Notes: generated by a model from the sequence alone, not told the origin. 64,000 bases of DNA from Aptenodytes patagonicus (GCF_965638725.1 NC_134957.1:21414101-21478100), one strand, 5' to 3'. Shown: positions 35,001-45,669, counted from the first letter of the stretch. A program made the numbers and translations.

Positions 35001-36066
35001 GTCACGGTTGCAAAACAGAATGCCTGTATTTAAAGGGGAGAGTTGAGTCTTGGCAAGCACTGAGCATCGGTATTTCAACTCCATGGGAAATTTTGAAAGG
35101 AGGATGTTACAAACCTTGGTTTTGGGCTCAGCATGCTGAGCTGTTACCTCTTGAGTAACCCTTATTGTTAGCTGCGTCTCTTACTGTGCATAGAATTTAC
35201 AGCAAAACTTAGTTTCACCTAGCAGCTTTGTAACAAGCTTGTAGATACACGGGGCAGTAAATAGGAGGATTGTATTAAATGAGGAAAAAGATGTCAAAAA
35301 GGTCAGATGCCTAGCTCATTAAAATCTATGGAATATGGCAAACGGTCAGTGCTGGAAAGGAGCGCGTGGTAACAAAACTGTTGCTCGGAGGCATACAGGC
35401 TTATTGCTCCGATAATGCTTCAGCCTGTTCAGCTGGGGTGGTTCTTCTGCATAGGCTAGTGTCGTATGGTCAGAGATCAGATGGGGGACGAATATATCTG
35501 CTCTCTACCTGAGTCCCTCTTGAAAAACCTGCCACTCCAATGCAGAATGCTGCTAAGCAACTCTTCAACAGGGTTTAGTGAGAAGATGAGCAAGTTGTCC
35601 TTTAGCCTAACTTAGGACCCAAAATGATTTTGAGCTCTCCGTTAGGAGGGACATACGTGGGCATAAAATTGTCATCTAAATGGATTTTTCCCTTTTGGCC
35701 ACCAAAATAATGCTGCGTTCGTGGTAATGAAAGTCTGCATAAAAAGGCCATAAATATGGTAAAATATGGTAAGTGCGTGTATCTTGTTCTGTTTTTTAAG
35801 GTAACTTTCAAAATGCAGAGCCTCCGCCCCTGTCCTATGGGCCAGTATATTACCCAGTTGTATCGGACCCCTTCAGCCAGCAATCTCTTCCTGGGTTTGA
35901 TTCCTTAGTACCTGCCTATCGCTATATTAGTACCTGGCATCCAGTAAATCCACCGTATGGAAATTCTCCACAAATTGCTAATGCTGTAAGTTCTGGACCA
36001 CTGCACCAAGTCAGCTATATTGCCTCACCTAACCCTGCACCTCATGACGTGCCTCAGGGAATGTAA
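10929..36066 (+). CDS. ALG13: ALG13 distal unit: OTU-Tudor protein (24 exons)
   Basis: Twenty-four GT/AG exons join in phase to 2721 bp: 906 residues and a stop. The protein starts [13 protein letters not shown], equivalent to the MHKGW point inside long human ALG13, and ends VPQGM as in human. Domains: an OTU deubiquitinase-like fold, about residues 20-165, with Asp36/Cys39 in [10 protein letters not shown] and His142 in GNGHYD; a charged linker; a Tudor domain at about 283-345 ([30 protein letters not shown]); RNA-binding-like Arg/Tyr-rich segments at about 440-500; and a Pro/Ser/Tyr-rich tail at about 550-906. OTUD4 has a similar OTU-Tudor layout and is the closest alternative, but the [14 protein letters not shown] segment and the tail are ALG13-specific. 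Whether the avian protein cleaves ubiquitin is unknown. It may be translated alone from its own promoter or fused to the GT28 half. Confidence 0.94.
11444..11527 (+). CDS. ALG13: ALG13 OTU-Tudor exon 2
   Basis: Residues 48-75, [15 protein letters not shown] to QQKFES. OTU helix following the active-site Cys. Acceptor ttttcag, donor gtaagt, phase 0 at both ends. Confidence 0.93.
11941..12110 (+). repeat. G/T-rich low-complexity block in ALG13 intron
   Basis: About 170 bp consisting almost entirely of G and T on the + strand, with many GGTTTG and TTTTGGG words. Open in two frames only because of its composition. Followed at 12188-12210 by a T-run. Confidence 0.9.
12487..12537 (+). CDS. ALG13: ALG13 OTU-Tudor exon 3
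   Basis: Residues 76-92, [17 protein letters not shown], the conserved '[13 protein letters not shown]' block of ALG13/OTUD4. Acceptor gaaag at 12482-12486, donor gtaaga. Confidence 0.93.
13158..13176 (+). repeat. C19 homopolymer
   Basis: Nineteen cytosines in the intron before OTU exon 4, 145 bp from its acceptor. Confidence 0.95.
13321..13367 (+). CDS. ALG13: ALG13 OTU-Tudor exon 4
   Basis: Residues 93-107 plus two bases of Lys108 ([15 protein letters not shown]). Acceptor ttgcatag, donor gtaagt. Confidence 0.92.
14292..14364 (+). CDS. ALG13: ALG13 OTU-Tudor exon 5
   Basis: Residues 108-132, [19 protein letters not shown]... Acceptor tatatag, donor gtgagg. Confidence 0.94.
16196..16277 (+). 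CDS. ALG13: ALG13 OTU-Tudor exon 6
   Basis: Residues 133-159 plus one base. Carries the OTU histidine in GNGHYD (His142) and [13 protein letters not shown]. Acceptor ttttcccag, donor gtaaac. Confidence 0.94.
16434..16500 (+). mobile_element. Short CR1 3' tail fragment in ALG13 intron
   Basis: 'ggaccagatgacttccagag' at about 16442 followed by 'gtcccttcttcccacctgaa' is the CR1 3' UTR end, here in the + orientation. The following 'attattttatgatcc' corresponds to the decayed octamer tail. It lies 138 bp upstream of the next exon. Confidence 0.7.
16638..16818 (+). CDS. ALG13: ALG13 OTU-Tudor exon 7
   Basis: Completes Ala160 and encodes residues 161-219 plus two bases of Arg220. Includes [18 protein letters not shown], the end of the OTU fold, and the SGSKKNRN basic patch that starts the linker. 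Donor GAG|gtagta. Confidence 0.93.
17725..17800 (+). CDS. ALG13: ALG13 OTU-Tudor exon 8
   Basis: Residues 220-245, [18 protein letters not shown]..., an acidic linker that is poorly conserved compared with mammals. Acceptor acttag, donor gtttgt. Confidence 0.88.
18028..18050 (+). repeat. C23 homopolymer followed by A7
   Basis: The longest homopolymer of the window, mid-intron between OTU exons 8 and 9. Confidence 0.95.
18520..18628 (+). CDS. ALG13: ALG13 OTU-Tudor exon 9
   Basis: Residues 246-281 plus one base. Contains the strongly conserved [18 protein letters not shown] and DVWLDSRK that lead into the Tudor domain. Acceptor gtttttag, donor gtatct. Confidence 0.95.
19845..19909 (+). CDS. 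ALG13: ALG13 OTU-Tudor exon 10
   Basis: Residues 282-303, first Tudor strands ([17 protein letters not shown]). Acceptor tttttag, donor gttagt. Confidence 0.94.
20604..20617 (+). repeat. C14 homopolymer
   Basis: Fourteen cytosines about 50 bp upstream of the intronic LTR tail fragment. Confidence 0.93.
20669..20723 (+). mobile_element. Terminal fragment of the ERVL-like LTR in ALG13 intron
   Basis: About 55 bp, containing 'gcgagcggctgtgtg' and 'ttaaaccacgaca', match the reverse complement of the 3505-3560 end of the upstream solo LTR. They end at the same terminal 'gaca'. The rest of the LTR is not recognisable. This copy is in the opposite orientation to the 3505-4099 LTR. Confidence 0.72.
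20848..20948 (+). CDS. ALG13: ALG13 OTU-Tudor exon 11
   Basis: Residues 304-336 plus two bases of Lys337. Core of the Tudor domain ([26 protein letters not shown]). Acceptor ctctccag, donor gtaagc. Confidence 0.95.
21714..21841 (+). CDS. ALG13: ALG13 OTU-Tudor exon 12
   Basis: Residues 337-379 plus one base. [17 protein letters not shown]... then [17 protein letters not shown]. Acceptor gtgtag, donor G|gtttgt. Confidence 0.93.
22554..22791 (+). CDS. ALG13: ALG13 OTU-Tudor exon 13
   Basis: Residues 380-458 plus two bases of Arg459. Includes [37 protein letters not shown] and RGFGMPR. Low-complexity His/Pro/Gly-rich, but clearly ALG13. Confidence 0.93.
22949..23062 (+). CDS. ALG13: ALG13 OTU-Tudor exon 14
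   Basis: Residues 459-496 plus two bases. [13 protein letters not shown] and [17 protein letters not shown]. Acceptor aacttag, donor TG|gtaagt. Confidence 0.93.
23275..23431 (+). CDS. ALG13: ALG13 OTU-Tudor exon 15
   Basis: Residues 497-549. Arg/Ser-rich [15 protein letters not shown], then [15 protein letters not shown]. The ETITFYE segment is conserved. Donor CCA|gtaagt. Confidence 0.93.
23432..25459. other. 2.0-kb ALG13 intron, no additional exon accepted
   Basis: Contains an open frame at 24526-24828 with no resemblance to ALG13. It holds only short homopolymers and a (TG)n patch at about 25388-25402. I recognise no repeat and no RNA gene. Confidence 0.5.
25460..25592 (+). CDS. ALG13: ALG13 OTU-Tudor exon 16
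   Basis: Residues 550-593 plus one base. A Ser/Pro-rich stretch ending in the acidic [11 protein letters not shown]. Homology to mammals is weaker here, but phase, splice sites and position all fit. Acceptor ctttttag, donor gtgagt. Confidence 0.87.
26014..26028 (+). repeat. C15 homopolymer next to the micro-exon acceptor
   Basis: Fifteen cytosines ending 31 bases before the 36-bp exon at 26060, close to where branch point and pyrimidine tract should lie. Confidence 0.93.
26060..26095 (+). CDS. ALG13: ALG13 OTU-Tudor exon 17 (micro-exon)
   Basis: A 36-bp exon, residues 594-605 ([11 protein letters not shown]), matching the mammalian RYHEEYLYRA segment. Acceptor cttgtag, donor gtaagt. A C15 run ends 31 bases upstream. 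Confidence 0.88.
26229..26284 (+). CDS. ALG13: ALG13 OTU-Tudor exon 18
   Basis: Residues 606-624 ([18 protein letters not shown]). Acceptor cctccag, donor gtaagc. Confidence 0.88.
26920..26982 (+). CDS. ALG13: ALG13 OTU-Tudor exon 19
   Basis: Residues 625-645, [21 protein letters not shown]. The SPQD-VTSY-YPQK pattern is conserved with mammals. Acceptor cccttcag, donor gtagta. Confidence 0.91.
27329..27500 (+). CDS. ALG13: ALG13 OTU-Tudor exon 20
   Basis: Residues 646-702 plus one base. A Ser/Thr/Ala-rich region ending [10 protein letters not shown], aligned to the mammalian LFVSPPTHGRP. Acceptor ttttccag, donor gtagag. Confidence 0.9.
28795..28917 (+). CDS. ALG13: ALG13 OTU-Tudor exon 21
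   Basis: Residues 703-743 plus one base. Ends with the conserved [14 protein letters not shown]. The acceptor is a tandem tagcag (28792-28797), so a three-base-shorter exon from 28798 is possible. The long proline run that human ALG13 carries here is absent. Donor gtaatg. Confidence 0.92.
28918..33580. other. 4.7-kb ALG13 intron, largest in the gene, no gene inside
   Basis: Unique-looking AT-rich sequence. Several open frames of 60-126 codons exist on both strands (for example 32005-32385 on the - strand), but none has recognisable homology. I see no CR1 or LTR copy here and no obvious C/D snoRNA box pair. Confidence 0.5.
33581..33621 (+). CDS. ALG13: ALG13 OTU-Tudor exon 22
   Basis: Residues 744-757, [13 protein letters not shown], nearly identical to the mammalian [13 protein letters not shown]. 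Acceptor atttcag, donor gtaagt. Confidence 0.94.
34471..34654 (+). CDS. ALG13: ALG13 OTU-Tudor exon 23
   Basis: Residues 758-818 plus one base. [14 protein letters not shown] then a Pro/Val/Tyr-rich stretch with [13 protein letters not shown]. Acceptor tttccaag, donor G|gttagt. Confidence 0.92.
35801..36066 (+). CDS. ALG13: ALG13 OTU-Tudor exon 24, last coding exon
   Basis: Residues 819-906 and TAA at 36064-36066. Contains [20 protein letters not shown] and ends [10 protein letters not shown], matching the mammalian C-terminus. Acceptor tttttaag at 35793-35800. Confidence 0.95.
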
Positions 36067-36780
36067 ATCTGAGAGCTATAAGCTCGCTTCTTGCCCTTGG
36101 TTTCTCTTGTTTCTTGTTTGTCAACTATGTGTTAATAGTGTTTCGTAAACGTTATCCTGTCTTAGTGGGCTGGGTCAGTTGCTTAAACTGCCTTCGAATT
36201 CCATGTTTCTCTTTAGGTTTATGCTAGTGATAGCTGACTTGACAAGGTGTTGTTTTAGTCGATTAGGTAGGAAAGCATAGGTAAAGACTGTGCACAAACT
36301 ACAGCGCAGGGAACCCAAAGCTTGAATTTGACTATGTAAACTACATGTAAAAACACATGCTATTGCTAAAGGAATGTTGCATCCTGTACCTCTGTGAGGG
36401 GTTACACTGGAACACTTAGACACCCAATTCTCGTTTAAGTGCTGAAATAGGCTGCCGTTAACAACTACAGATAAAAATTGAGCACAGGGTCATTAGAGGA
36501 TGAAAACGTTTGAAATAGGTTGGCTTTCTCAGATTTCGCAAAACAAAACTTCTTTGCCACTAGTGGTCACATATTTGTGATAGCTGTATTTCTTCTGTCT
36601 AATTTCATTCTGCGTAGGTTTCATGACTCTTGAAAGTGTAAGAATACTGTTGTCATCTGTTGTGTATTGCTGTATGTTTGTAAGATTTGTTTTGTGAAAG
36701 CTGTTGCACAAATGGTGGTAGTCTTGGTGTTTAATTTGCACGGATAGCACAAAATAAAAGCATTGAACACATGAAAACGA
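36067..36780 (+). terminator. ALG13: ALG13 3' UTR and polyadenylation signal
   Basis: About 0.7 kb of non-coding sequence leads to AATAAA at 36753-36758. It is followed by GT-containing sequence around 36780 that could serve as the downstream element. No earlier canonical hexamer was noticed between the stop and this site. Confidence 0.72.
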
Positions 36781-39700
36781 GTGGTCATTTATCGCTGGCA
36801 GGTTACGATCCTGACAATTAGTCATCCAGCAGCCTGGACCAAAGAAACGTAGTTGCCTTGTGCGGGATAAGGCTGCTCCAGCCTTCTGTGAGAAAGTAGC
36901 AAAAGCTTTCAGCATGAGGATGCAGCGCAGTGGAAGGCTCTAGCTGTCTCTTTGTTGATAAGCATAGGAAGAAAACATTGACTAGTCTGTGCACGTGGAC
37001 TGCAGGTCTTTCAAATGACTGTCTGCACAGGCTCTGTCCTTGATAGAAACCTGCACTGTACGTGCAAAAATCCGCAAGTGGGGGCGAGTTGGGCCCTGCC
37101 CGCAGCCCTGGGGGCATCGTGCTGGCACCGCCCTGTCCTGGGGTGACAAACGAGGGCACAAGTGCGGGTTATGCCGGCTCGGTGCCGGAGGCCCTGAAAA
37201 CCAGCAAAGAGGCTTCTTTACCAAATCTTTTTGACTTTCACACGTCTTCAGCATTTGGGTGTCTGAGCTGGATGCTGGAAGCCATGGCTGCCAGATCTTG
37301 TAGGGAATTTGAGGCTTCCAAATTCAGCCATGGCCTGCTTTAGGTAAGGAGGTGAAGGCAGTACTTCAGATGGTGGCACAGTTGCCATCTGCCAAAGTTG
37401 AAATCAACTCTATGGGCCCGCGCTACTGTTTAGTGATTTGTTTTGTTTTCTTTGTACATAGCGAAGTGGTGGTGAAAAGGGGACTGACTGCAGAACTGGG
37501 AGGGGGAAAAAACATATTTCCTTTGGTATCCCTTTTAAGTAACCATGGAAGCAAAAATATAGTAGGAAAAAGTGGCTCCTTACAGTTTTATCTTAAATTC
37601 ATGCAGCACTCTTGGTGTTGATCCTATTTCCTTAAAACTCGAGACTTTTTTTTTTCCCCCTTCCTTAAGAGGAGACGGTAATAGAATCTTCTGTCAGAAG
37701 AGTTGCAAGCTCGGCTTTTGGCTTGTCTCCTCAAATCTCTAATTGCTGTACATTTAACTTGGCAATTTAATGATGGCTTTTCAGGATGGAGGAGCCAGGT
37801 AAAAAGTCAAAGCATGATGAGAATGACCCCTGAATAGCTAACTTGATTATGAGCTGCTGTGCTGTTTTTAAAAAAAAACAAAACATGCACCCAAAATGAT
37901 TTTACAAAGTAATTGGTGGCAGTAAGACCTTGGCCTCTGTATTTCTGCCTCTGGAGGAGCACTTGACTTGCACAGACATTTCTCGGAAAAGAAGATACCA
38001 CAGGATTTTTTCCTCCTTTCTCTGAAAAAGCATTCACTAGACTAACCTCTTAAAGGAACCAGTAAAGCAGGTGACTTATTTTATGAACTTTAAAATGGAG
38101 CAGGCTTAAGAAGTACAGTCTCCGCGATGGAGTCATCAAGTGTGTTTCCACCTCAGTCGGGAGTGCCATCTGTCGTATCCCAAACAGTTGCTGTCAAGCA
38201 CCCGAGTATCTTCCACTTTCAGGCTTTAGCTATGAATAATGCCTCCTTTCTCCTCCTGTCACTGAGACAGCCTTGCTTTTCTCTACACAAACGGTTATCC
38301 TAGCTAAGTGTTGGTGTCTTATCTTCTGGTATTAGTTTGTCTCCTGAAGTGACTTTTTTTTTTTTTTAAATTAGAAACACTGACTCATAATTCTGGTACG
38401 GAGTCAAGTTTTTTGCATGTTTTTGCTTACCCTTCTAGTAACTGGATTATTCAGCACTAGCCATGGCTATCGTGGCCATGTGGGCCACTTTGATATACAT
38501 GAGAATTACATTAATTGATGTGTGTAATCTGTGGCCAGTTAACTTATTTATGGATTTGGTATACAGCGGTACCTCTGTGACTTGATACATGTGTTTTTGC
38601 CGGGGCTGTTTAAGCTCAAAATTAACTTTTGGAACTAGCCAGCGGGGGCTGCGGGGAGCAGTTAGCGGCGTGTCCTGGGGCTGGTTGATGAATGCTCTCC
38701 GCAGGTCAGGAAGTGCTGCCTTTTTATTAACGGCAAAAGAGCTTGGAGCGGTACCGACCTGTAAGTGAACGCTGGAGTCTTTTCTTCTCAATTCGGCTTG
38801 CCGGAGTTGTGTTGCGCTACGGTAGCTCTACAGCACTTACTAAAGCAGCTGCCGAAAAAGTTGCAGCTCTACCTAAAACACAGCTAACCTGCTTCGTGCT
38901 TCAGCCATTTCCTCATCGAGAGATTACTGGCTCTGGCTGCAGCATCCCTGTACTAACAATATTCCTAGACTTGTCGTTAAGTGTGCCAGTGGCCAATTGC
39001 TACAGAACAGTTGCCTTTTCAGAGGCTATTAGATAACGCACATCAAAATTACACTGAATTCTGGGGGTTTGCTTGAGATGGGATTTTTTTTGTTGGGGGG
39101 AGGGGGGGTGTGGGTGCGTATGTGCGGTCTGTGAGTGCTGAGACGTGGGCTCAGGGTCTTTTTTTTTTTTTCTGGGGAACCCAGTGTCAGCCTGGTGATC
39201 ATCCAGACTTGTTTACTTTGATTATTGCTCTGTTACAGTCTGGTACTAGACCAATGCTCTGGGTTTTTTGTGCCCAGCAGGATTGCCGTGGATGGGCGTA
39301 GCGGGATATAGCTTGCAGCCATAAGCATATCTTATCTCTAAATAGAAGCACAAAAATCCATGAGTGTTGATTTCTATTGGGAACAAGTATTTTCCTTCAG
39401 ATTGATTTTTGTTGGTTTTTTTCCTTTCTTTATTGGGCTTCTTGGAAGTATGTTGAATAATAATGAATTTTTAAAGCAAGGATTTGATCCTGAAATGTGT
39501 TTCATTTCTCTGTATTTCTTGTGGATAGGTTTTCAGCCTTTAAAAGGGAGATCAGAAGAGAAGAGTCGTGCAGCCAAGTCTGCGCTAGTCATGCTTGCCG
39601 CCTCCTTTTCCACACCATGTTTTTATATATGAAAGGCAGGGGCTCAAATTAAATTAACACCTGAAGGCTGTGCAGGAAGGATCCATGAGCTGGCAGCGCA

Positions 39701-42700
39701 GCAGAATGCTCTCTTTAGATGCGAGCACTTCTGATTTCGTAGCCCTTATAAACAGCCTTGGAGCCAAGCCTCTTCTGAAACCGCAGGATGAAGGAAGCGG
39801 TGATCAACCATAGTTCTTGTGCTTTGGGGTGCGAGTTCCTTGTGGTTTTAAGTATATCGGTCTCTTCTAAACTGCTGCAAATCTCTTTGCCCTCAGAAGG
39901 AGCAGGCTTCAGTCTGACTGCGTTTGTCTGCAGGTCGCCAGACACCAGAGCGCACTTCTGTTCTCTGAGCACCGCTTGCTACGCAGTAAAGCAAAAGTGG
40001 GGTATTTTGGCAAAGGTGCTTGGGTCTTGCACCAAAGGACGTGCCAAGCCCGTGCCCTGTTGCAGTCAGGCTGCGAGTGCTGCCCGCCTGGTGCGTGCCC
40101 CGCTCCCCCTCCTCTGTCCTGCGCCCTACAGCCCTCCTCCGCAGCCAGCGCCACGCTAGTCCTGCTTCAGTCTGTGTGCGTTGACTGCTCTTCGCTAGAG
40201 GCACGAGTCTCTTTCTGAAGTCTTTTGAATTGTAAAATCTCTCTCTTACTGAAGATAATTGTTATAAATGCTGTGGAGAAAAACCACGCTGATTCTGCCT
40301 GCCAGCAGCAGCAGCCTGCTGGGCTATCGCTCCTGTGCTCCATTTTCCCCTTGGTTGCGTAAGAACACCAAACCGATTCCTACGGCAAGTTGTTTTTCTA
40401 GCTCAGTTGTTTTGTTTTACTCTTAGCTTGAGGTTCTCTCTGCAGTGCTGCTGGATACCTTTCTCTTTTCTAAAATCACACCATCAAAGACTGCATTATA
40501 CGGGGAAGATATTCAACATGTAAATCCAGACCCAGACTTCCAAGTAACTGCTTTTTTCATGAGGAAGGAGGATAAAACCCTTGGACCAGGGCTTTATAGC
40601 TTTGAAATAAGATCAGAGTTTAAATTTTGCAGGGCAGGCCTGTATCTAGAAACTCCTACGCGTGATCAAGTCAGCGCTGCTTGCCAGACTTCAGTCAGCT
40701 GAGTTGCAGCAAGGATGAAACAGTTCAGCCAGTATCGAGCCGTAGGCCAAGAGCACGTACGCAGGCGGTTACTGCAACTTGGTCATCTCTGCAAGGGTGG
40801 CGATCCGCAGTAACAGGAACACGTGCCCGAGGCCCGACGGGCTGTTTTTACGTCTTAGGCTCAGTTTATGGCAATACTTTCCTTCCAGATGCTAAATCTT
40901 ACCTTCCCTGGAGCAGGTGAACGCTTTGCCACTAGCTTCGGGGTGCTGGGGTTTACCCCAAGATAAGTGTCATTCTGTTCTCATAGCTGTGACGACCGCT
41001 TGACTTTGTTGTGTTAGTGGAAAATGGCCTTTTAAGAGAAAGCGACGTATCCTCTAATGATGAAATTACTGCACCAGCTAACTCCCTCTACCCTCTCCTT
41101 TATATATTTTTCCTGTTCCCTACCCTGCCTACTTGCGTTTTCCAATCAAATCTAAAACTGTGGTTTCTGACCCTTTTTAAACCAGTACTTTTAAAATATT
41201 TGTCATAGTTGAAAGCAAAAAATGGTTGTTTTAATGTTTGCGGTGATGTGAATGCGTGATTTGTATTACTTTTCAGGAAGCGCAAGTTAAGAAGAGATAA
41301 AATACACTGAAAAACTTCTTCCCCTGCCTCCCACCTCCCTCCCCGGTCAAATCTGGTTGTTTGCTGCTGCAGCACATCTGTCCACCTCTGCCGGGACGGC
41401 TGAGGGGATGGAAGTCATCTCCAGGTGCGGTTCGGTTCCCGTTTCTCGAATAGGAAGCACAACCGGGGATTCGGGGTGCCTTAACTTTGAACTTGTAGGC
41501 TTTCTGATGTGAGTGGGAATGTGCACGTCCAACTCTGAAATGTCCTTTTCTATTAAAAAAAAAAAAGGTTAAAAAAAAATAAGTAGCCTTCGGTCTTTAT
41601 GTGGGTATTTAAAATGCTGTAGCTGCGGATCACTGTGGTCCTGGGCCTTTGCTACGGCTTTTGGCGTGGACTGTGTTTATTTCTCTGTGTGCGTCCACGC
41701 TGTCTCCCTCGTGTAGGAATCTTCTTCTGTTCGAGGAAAGGGCCGTTGCCATTGTTTAACTTGAGGAAACTCTTCTTTTACTGGAGGCTTGACCCAGAGC
41801 CTGTGGTAGTTGATGGAAACCTTTTGAAACGTCTCCGCGTGCCTCCGGTTCTTCAGTGAGGTTTGCTTGGAGGTCAGCTTCACGTGAGCAAACTCCGTTA
41901 ATGCAGTTGTATGGTGTCGCTTAATGACTCTCTTACGCTATCAGCCATACTGCTGCGTATTCCGGTGTGGCTGGTGTGGTTGTGCTGGTCGAGGGATATC
42001 TTTGGGGAGCAAATTAAAACGGAATTACACTTACTTAGACTCCTTTGTACAGGAGTAATTGCGTTCATGGGGTGCTTTTTATTTACCGACACCTCCAGTG
42101 GTTTGCTGTTTGCTGTTGTAGACAGGATATGGGGAATGGGTCTGGGTTGGCTTTTTTCCGCGGCCGGGTGGTGGTCAGCTCTTGCCCGTGAACACTTGCT
42201 CAAGTTTGGGTGGCCCACTTCATTGTACCGTGTGCCACGTCTTTTTTTTTATGTAAATACATAAATAATAATATTTACATACGTAAATATGTAAATAAGT
42301 CTCTAGAACTGGAGCCCTCAAGTGCTCCTCTGATCACTGACAGCCCTTGAGAAGTCGGTGCTGAACGTGCTTTTAAAAAAACTAAAATGTCAGATCTTTT
42401 GCTGTTCATAAATGTTTATTATCAATAGGCAGCTGGAAATGTTACATCTGAAAAGGTAGAAACACCTTGAAATTCAATAGGCTTACATTTTTGGGAAAAA
42501 AATCAAATGCTTTTTGTTTTTTTCAGTTTACAGTTAAGCTAAAAATACACATAAAATAAATAATTTTATTTATTATGTACATCATTTCATTTTTACATGT
42601 TATACGAGGGTATGACATGGAGTCTGCACTACGGACAGAAGAGATGCAAGTAGAAAAGTACATAAAACTAAGCGTTTGTTTTTGCTTTTTGCTCTTCCCC

Positions 42701-45669
42701 TTTTCTCCCCCCCCTTTCTCTAGGGGTGGCTCTTACTACTCAACTGGCAAATGCCGAGGTCCCCACTCCGCCTTTACATACGCAAAGTTCTTAAAACATC
42801 TAAAAGCTCTTTTGCCTGGAAAAGGCCGTCAAGTTTTTGACCAAAACTAAAATAAAGGAGGGGGGGGAAAAAAAAAGCCTCACCTTGTTTTATCCCATGA
42901 AGTAAAACGGCATTTTAAAATCTGCTCAGGTGTGAAGCCGTTTCTGTGATAGCTTTTTTTAATGAAGATTTAATTTGATATTAAAACTCGATTGCTAAAA
43001 AAACCATTTGCAGAGCAAGCCCGGGTCTCTAGGGCTTGCCATATAGAAAAGAGAGTACTTAAGCATCTGCTGCTGTCCTTTGCTTCCCAAAGATCCCTAG
43101 CCCTCTAGTGCCCAGACCCGCCTTATAAACGCATCCAGTAGTTTTTAAATAAGGCTGTACAATACCCAAAAAATAGCTAGACCAAAAAGTGCCCCCTTGC
43201 TCAAAAACAACTATTTATAGTCAAAAGGCATTTTGCTCTGTTGGCTAAAGGTATCACAGTGTTCCGTTAGCTAATGTGCTGAAAGGCCGGCTCCGTGGTT
43301 GATCGCGTCTTGTCCCAAGCGTGTTGTTTCTTCTGGCTTAGGCGTTGCTGCCGATACGGGAATGCTTTAAATGGGAGGGGGGGGGGAATAAATCCCCAAA
43401 ATAAACAAAACGAGCCAGGCCGAAGGAGGACGTGCCAGCCAGGCGGAGCGGGCCGCACCGGCTTCCGCAGTTGCTGAGCCATCGGCTGAGAAGGGTCTGC
43501 ATGTCAAGCAAGAGCTGCGAGATCAGTTCGGCTTTTAAAACGGTGGGTGGTTTGGGCTAGGTGAGGGGGTTCCGTTGCTGTTACGGTGGGGTTCTCCGTT
43601 TTGTTTTGCACACCTTAAGAAAACGGAGCGGGTAAAAGCATTTCCCTGAAGCATAAACTACCATCAAACGCTCAGAAGATAAGGATCAAACGCTTCTGCC
43701 TTTCAAATACACTTTTTTAGATAAAGCACGTTCTCTTTAAAACAGTCGTTCTTGGCCATGAATTTACTCCAGAGCAGGCAGTAGCTGTTCTGGGTGGAGG
43801 CAGTTATGTGAATAATGTATAAATGACTCGTTTGTAAAAGTGTAATGGCCTGAGATGGGGAAAGAAGTAGCGTGAAAATGAAATCGAATCAAATTACGAA
43901 TGTTTAGAAAACATGCTAATGTGGCTAGCCCAGAGTGCTCCCCGCCTCCTCCGGGGAAAAAATGCAGTAAGGGATGGACTTTACCGTTGTTAGCTTTCAG
44001 GTTACACATTCACTGGAAACTACAGATTATTTTGGTAACGGTTTATCTTAGATGCTCCTCCAGTGAGCTGATTTATTATTCGCTGTAGTCTCACCCATTC
44101 CAATTAATTTTACCATTAACATGAGAGTCGCTGACGCTTCCAGCATCAGCCGCGCTGCCTGCCTCGGCCGGGGCTGCGGCGCCGGGCAGCCCGGGCAGTC
44201 CCTCTTGCGAGGAGAAGGTCCTTACAGTGCATCCACCCCAAAAACAGCTGCAGAGAGTTTTTAGTTAAGTAACAACGTTCATTAATTCCAGGCAGCCCTA
44301 ACGGTCTGGATGTTCTTGCTTAGGTTTTGCCATTCTGTTTGACTGCGGAATTGCGACGGAGGTGGGAGGGTGATCCCGTTTCTTTGGGAATCAGCCTTCG
44401 AGGCTGCGCAGAGCTTTCTCATGGACACGTCTGTGGAAAAGCGTTAGCACGCTGCAGGACAAGTTGGCTGGTTGAAGGACGACTCAGCCAGAAATTAAAC
44501 CGAAACGGCACCTCTTCCTGGTTAACCGAAATACGCTTTTCTTTGGGATTTTGGCCTTTCGAAAAGGAAAGCAGAAATATCAAAGCAAAGCTGAGAAGTC
44601 CCGAGGGAAGCGGGATGTACACTTACTGGCGTGAGAGCAGCAGGTGCTGATGTAGTTTTATAACTGCTAGAAAATCCAGCAGTAAATCAGATCCTTGCTT
44701 ACGCTGTTCGTAACTGTCCAAATACCCGCTGCAGATGCCCTGCAACTGCTCGCGCTCCGGGCAGGGAGCTCAGAATGCTCGTAGTGCCCTTAACCGTGCA
44801 AGTCAAGTCTTAGAGCTCCTGTAACTCCAACCAAAGACCTTTATCCTGAGTAAGCACTAAAGAAAAACAAATTGTGCCTACAGAGAAGTCCGGGCGAAGA
44901 GCCCCCTCGCAGGGACACGGGAGACAGTCTCCCGCTGTCCAGGAAAGGCTCCTCCAGCAGCCATCGTGTTGGCGACACACCGCTGCCCGAGGCGCGTCTC
45001 TGGGAGCTGCCTCATCCTGCTCCTCGGGGCAAGACTGGCAGCAGGGCGATCTCGCCCCAGCCGCGGCCTCCCTTTGCCCCAGCACGTTGCGCACCCTCCT
45101 GTGACACCTTGTCACCTGCGTGACTTGCTGCCCTCGCCAGCGATGGGGTGAAAAGTGAATTCTAAGGAGGTGATGACACGCGGTGAAACTTTCCTGTAGC
45201 CCTACTCCAGCATCCTGCCGTGCGCACGTGCATCAGTGCTGGGCTGCCTGTGGAACCTCCCCATGCTTAGAAGTCTGTTGCATCAACCGCTTTTAACCTC
45301 TTTGAAAGGTAAAGTTTTATATTTATACATGAATATATTTATTTAAATACTCTTAATATTTACAGTGGCCGTTTCTGCTAAAAGTTATGTTACAGGTACC
45401 ATCAGAAAAAGGATGAAACACAAATACGGTAAGGTGACATTAAGGGTGAGACATAAATCACGAAAGCAAGGGTGTTAAGAGTTTAGGCTTCCAGGGTACG
45501 TTGCTCCTGCTCGCTCTCTACTGCGGAAGTCCCCTAAGTTCCCTTCGTGGGAAACCATGCTAGTTTTCTACATGGAAAACTATCATAACGGACATACAGT
45601 TAAATCCTAACCTGAATTAGTTGTAAGAAAATAAAAGTACATACTACTGCTACGAATATTAACTACTTA
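36781..45669. other. Space between the convergent ALG13 and TRPC5 3' ends, first part, no gene seen
   Basis: Short unsupported open frames only. Noted elements: an AT-rich cluster at 42240-42300 with three TGTAAATA octamers across both strands, an AT-rich stretch at 42540-42600, G-runs near 42860 and 43378, and small GC-rich islands at 44140-44210 and about 44990-45080. Part of this may belong to a long 3' UTR of TRPC5 (- strand), but no polyadenylation site can be assigned. Confidence 0.5.

Noticed and set aside
10929..36066. Identification of the distal unit as OTUD4
   Set aside because: OTUD4 shares the OTU-Tudor layout, but the start, linker, exon order, C-terminus (VPQGM) and the neighbouring TRPC5 fit ALG13.
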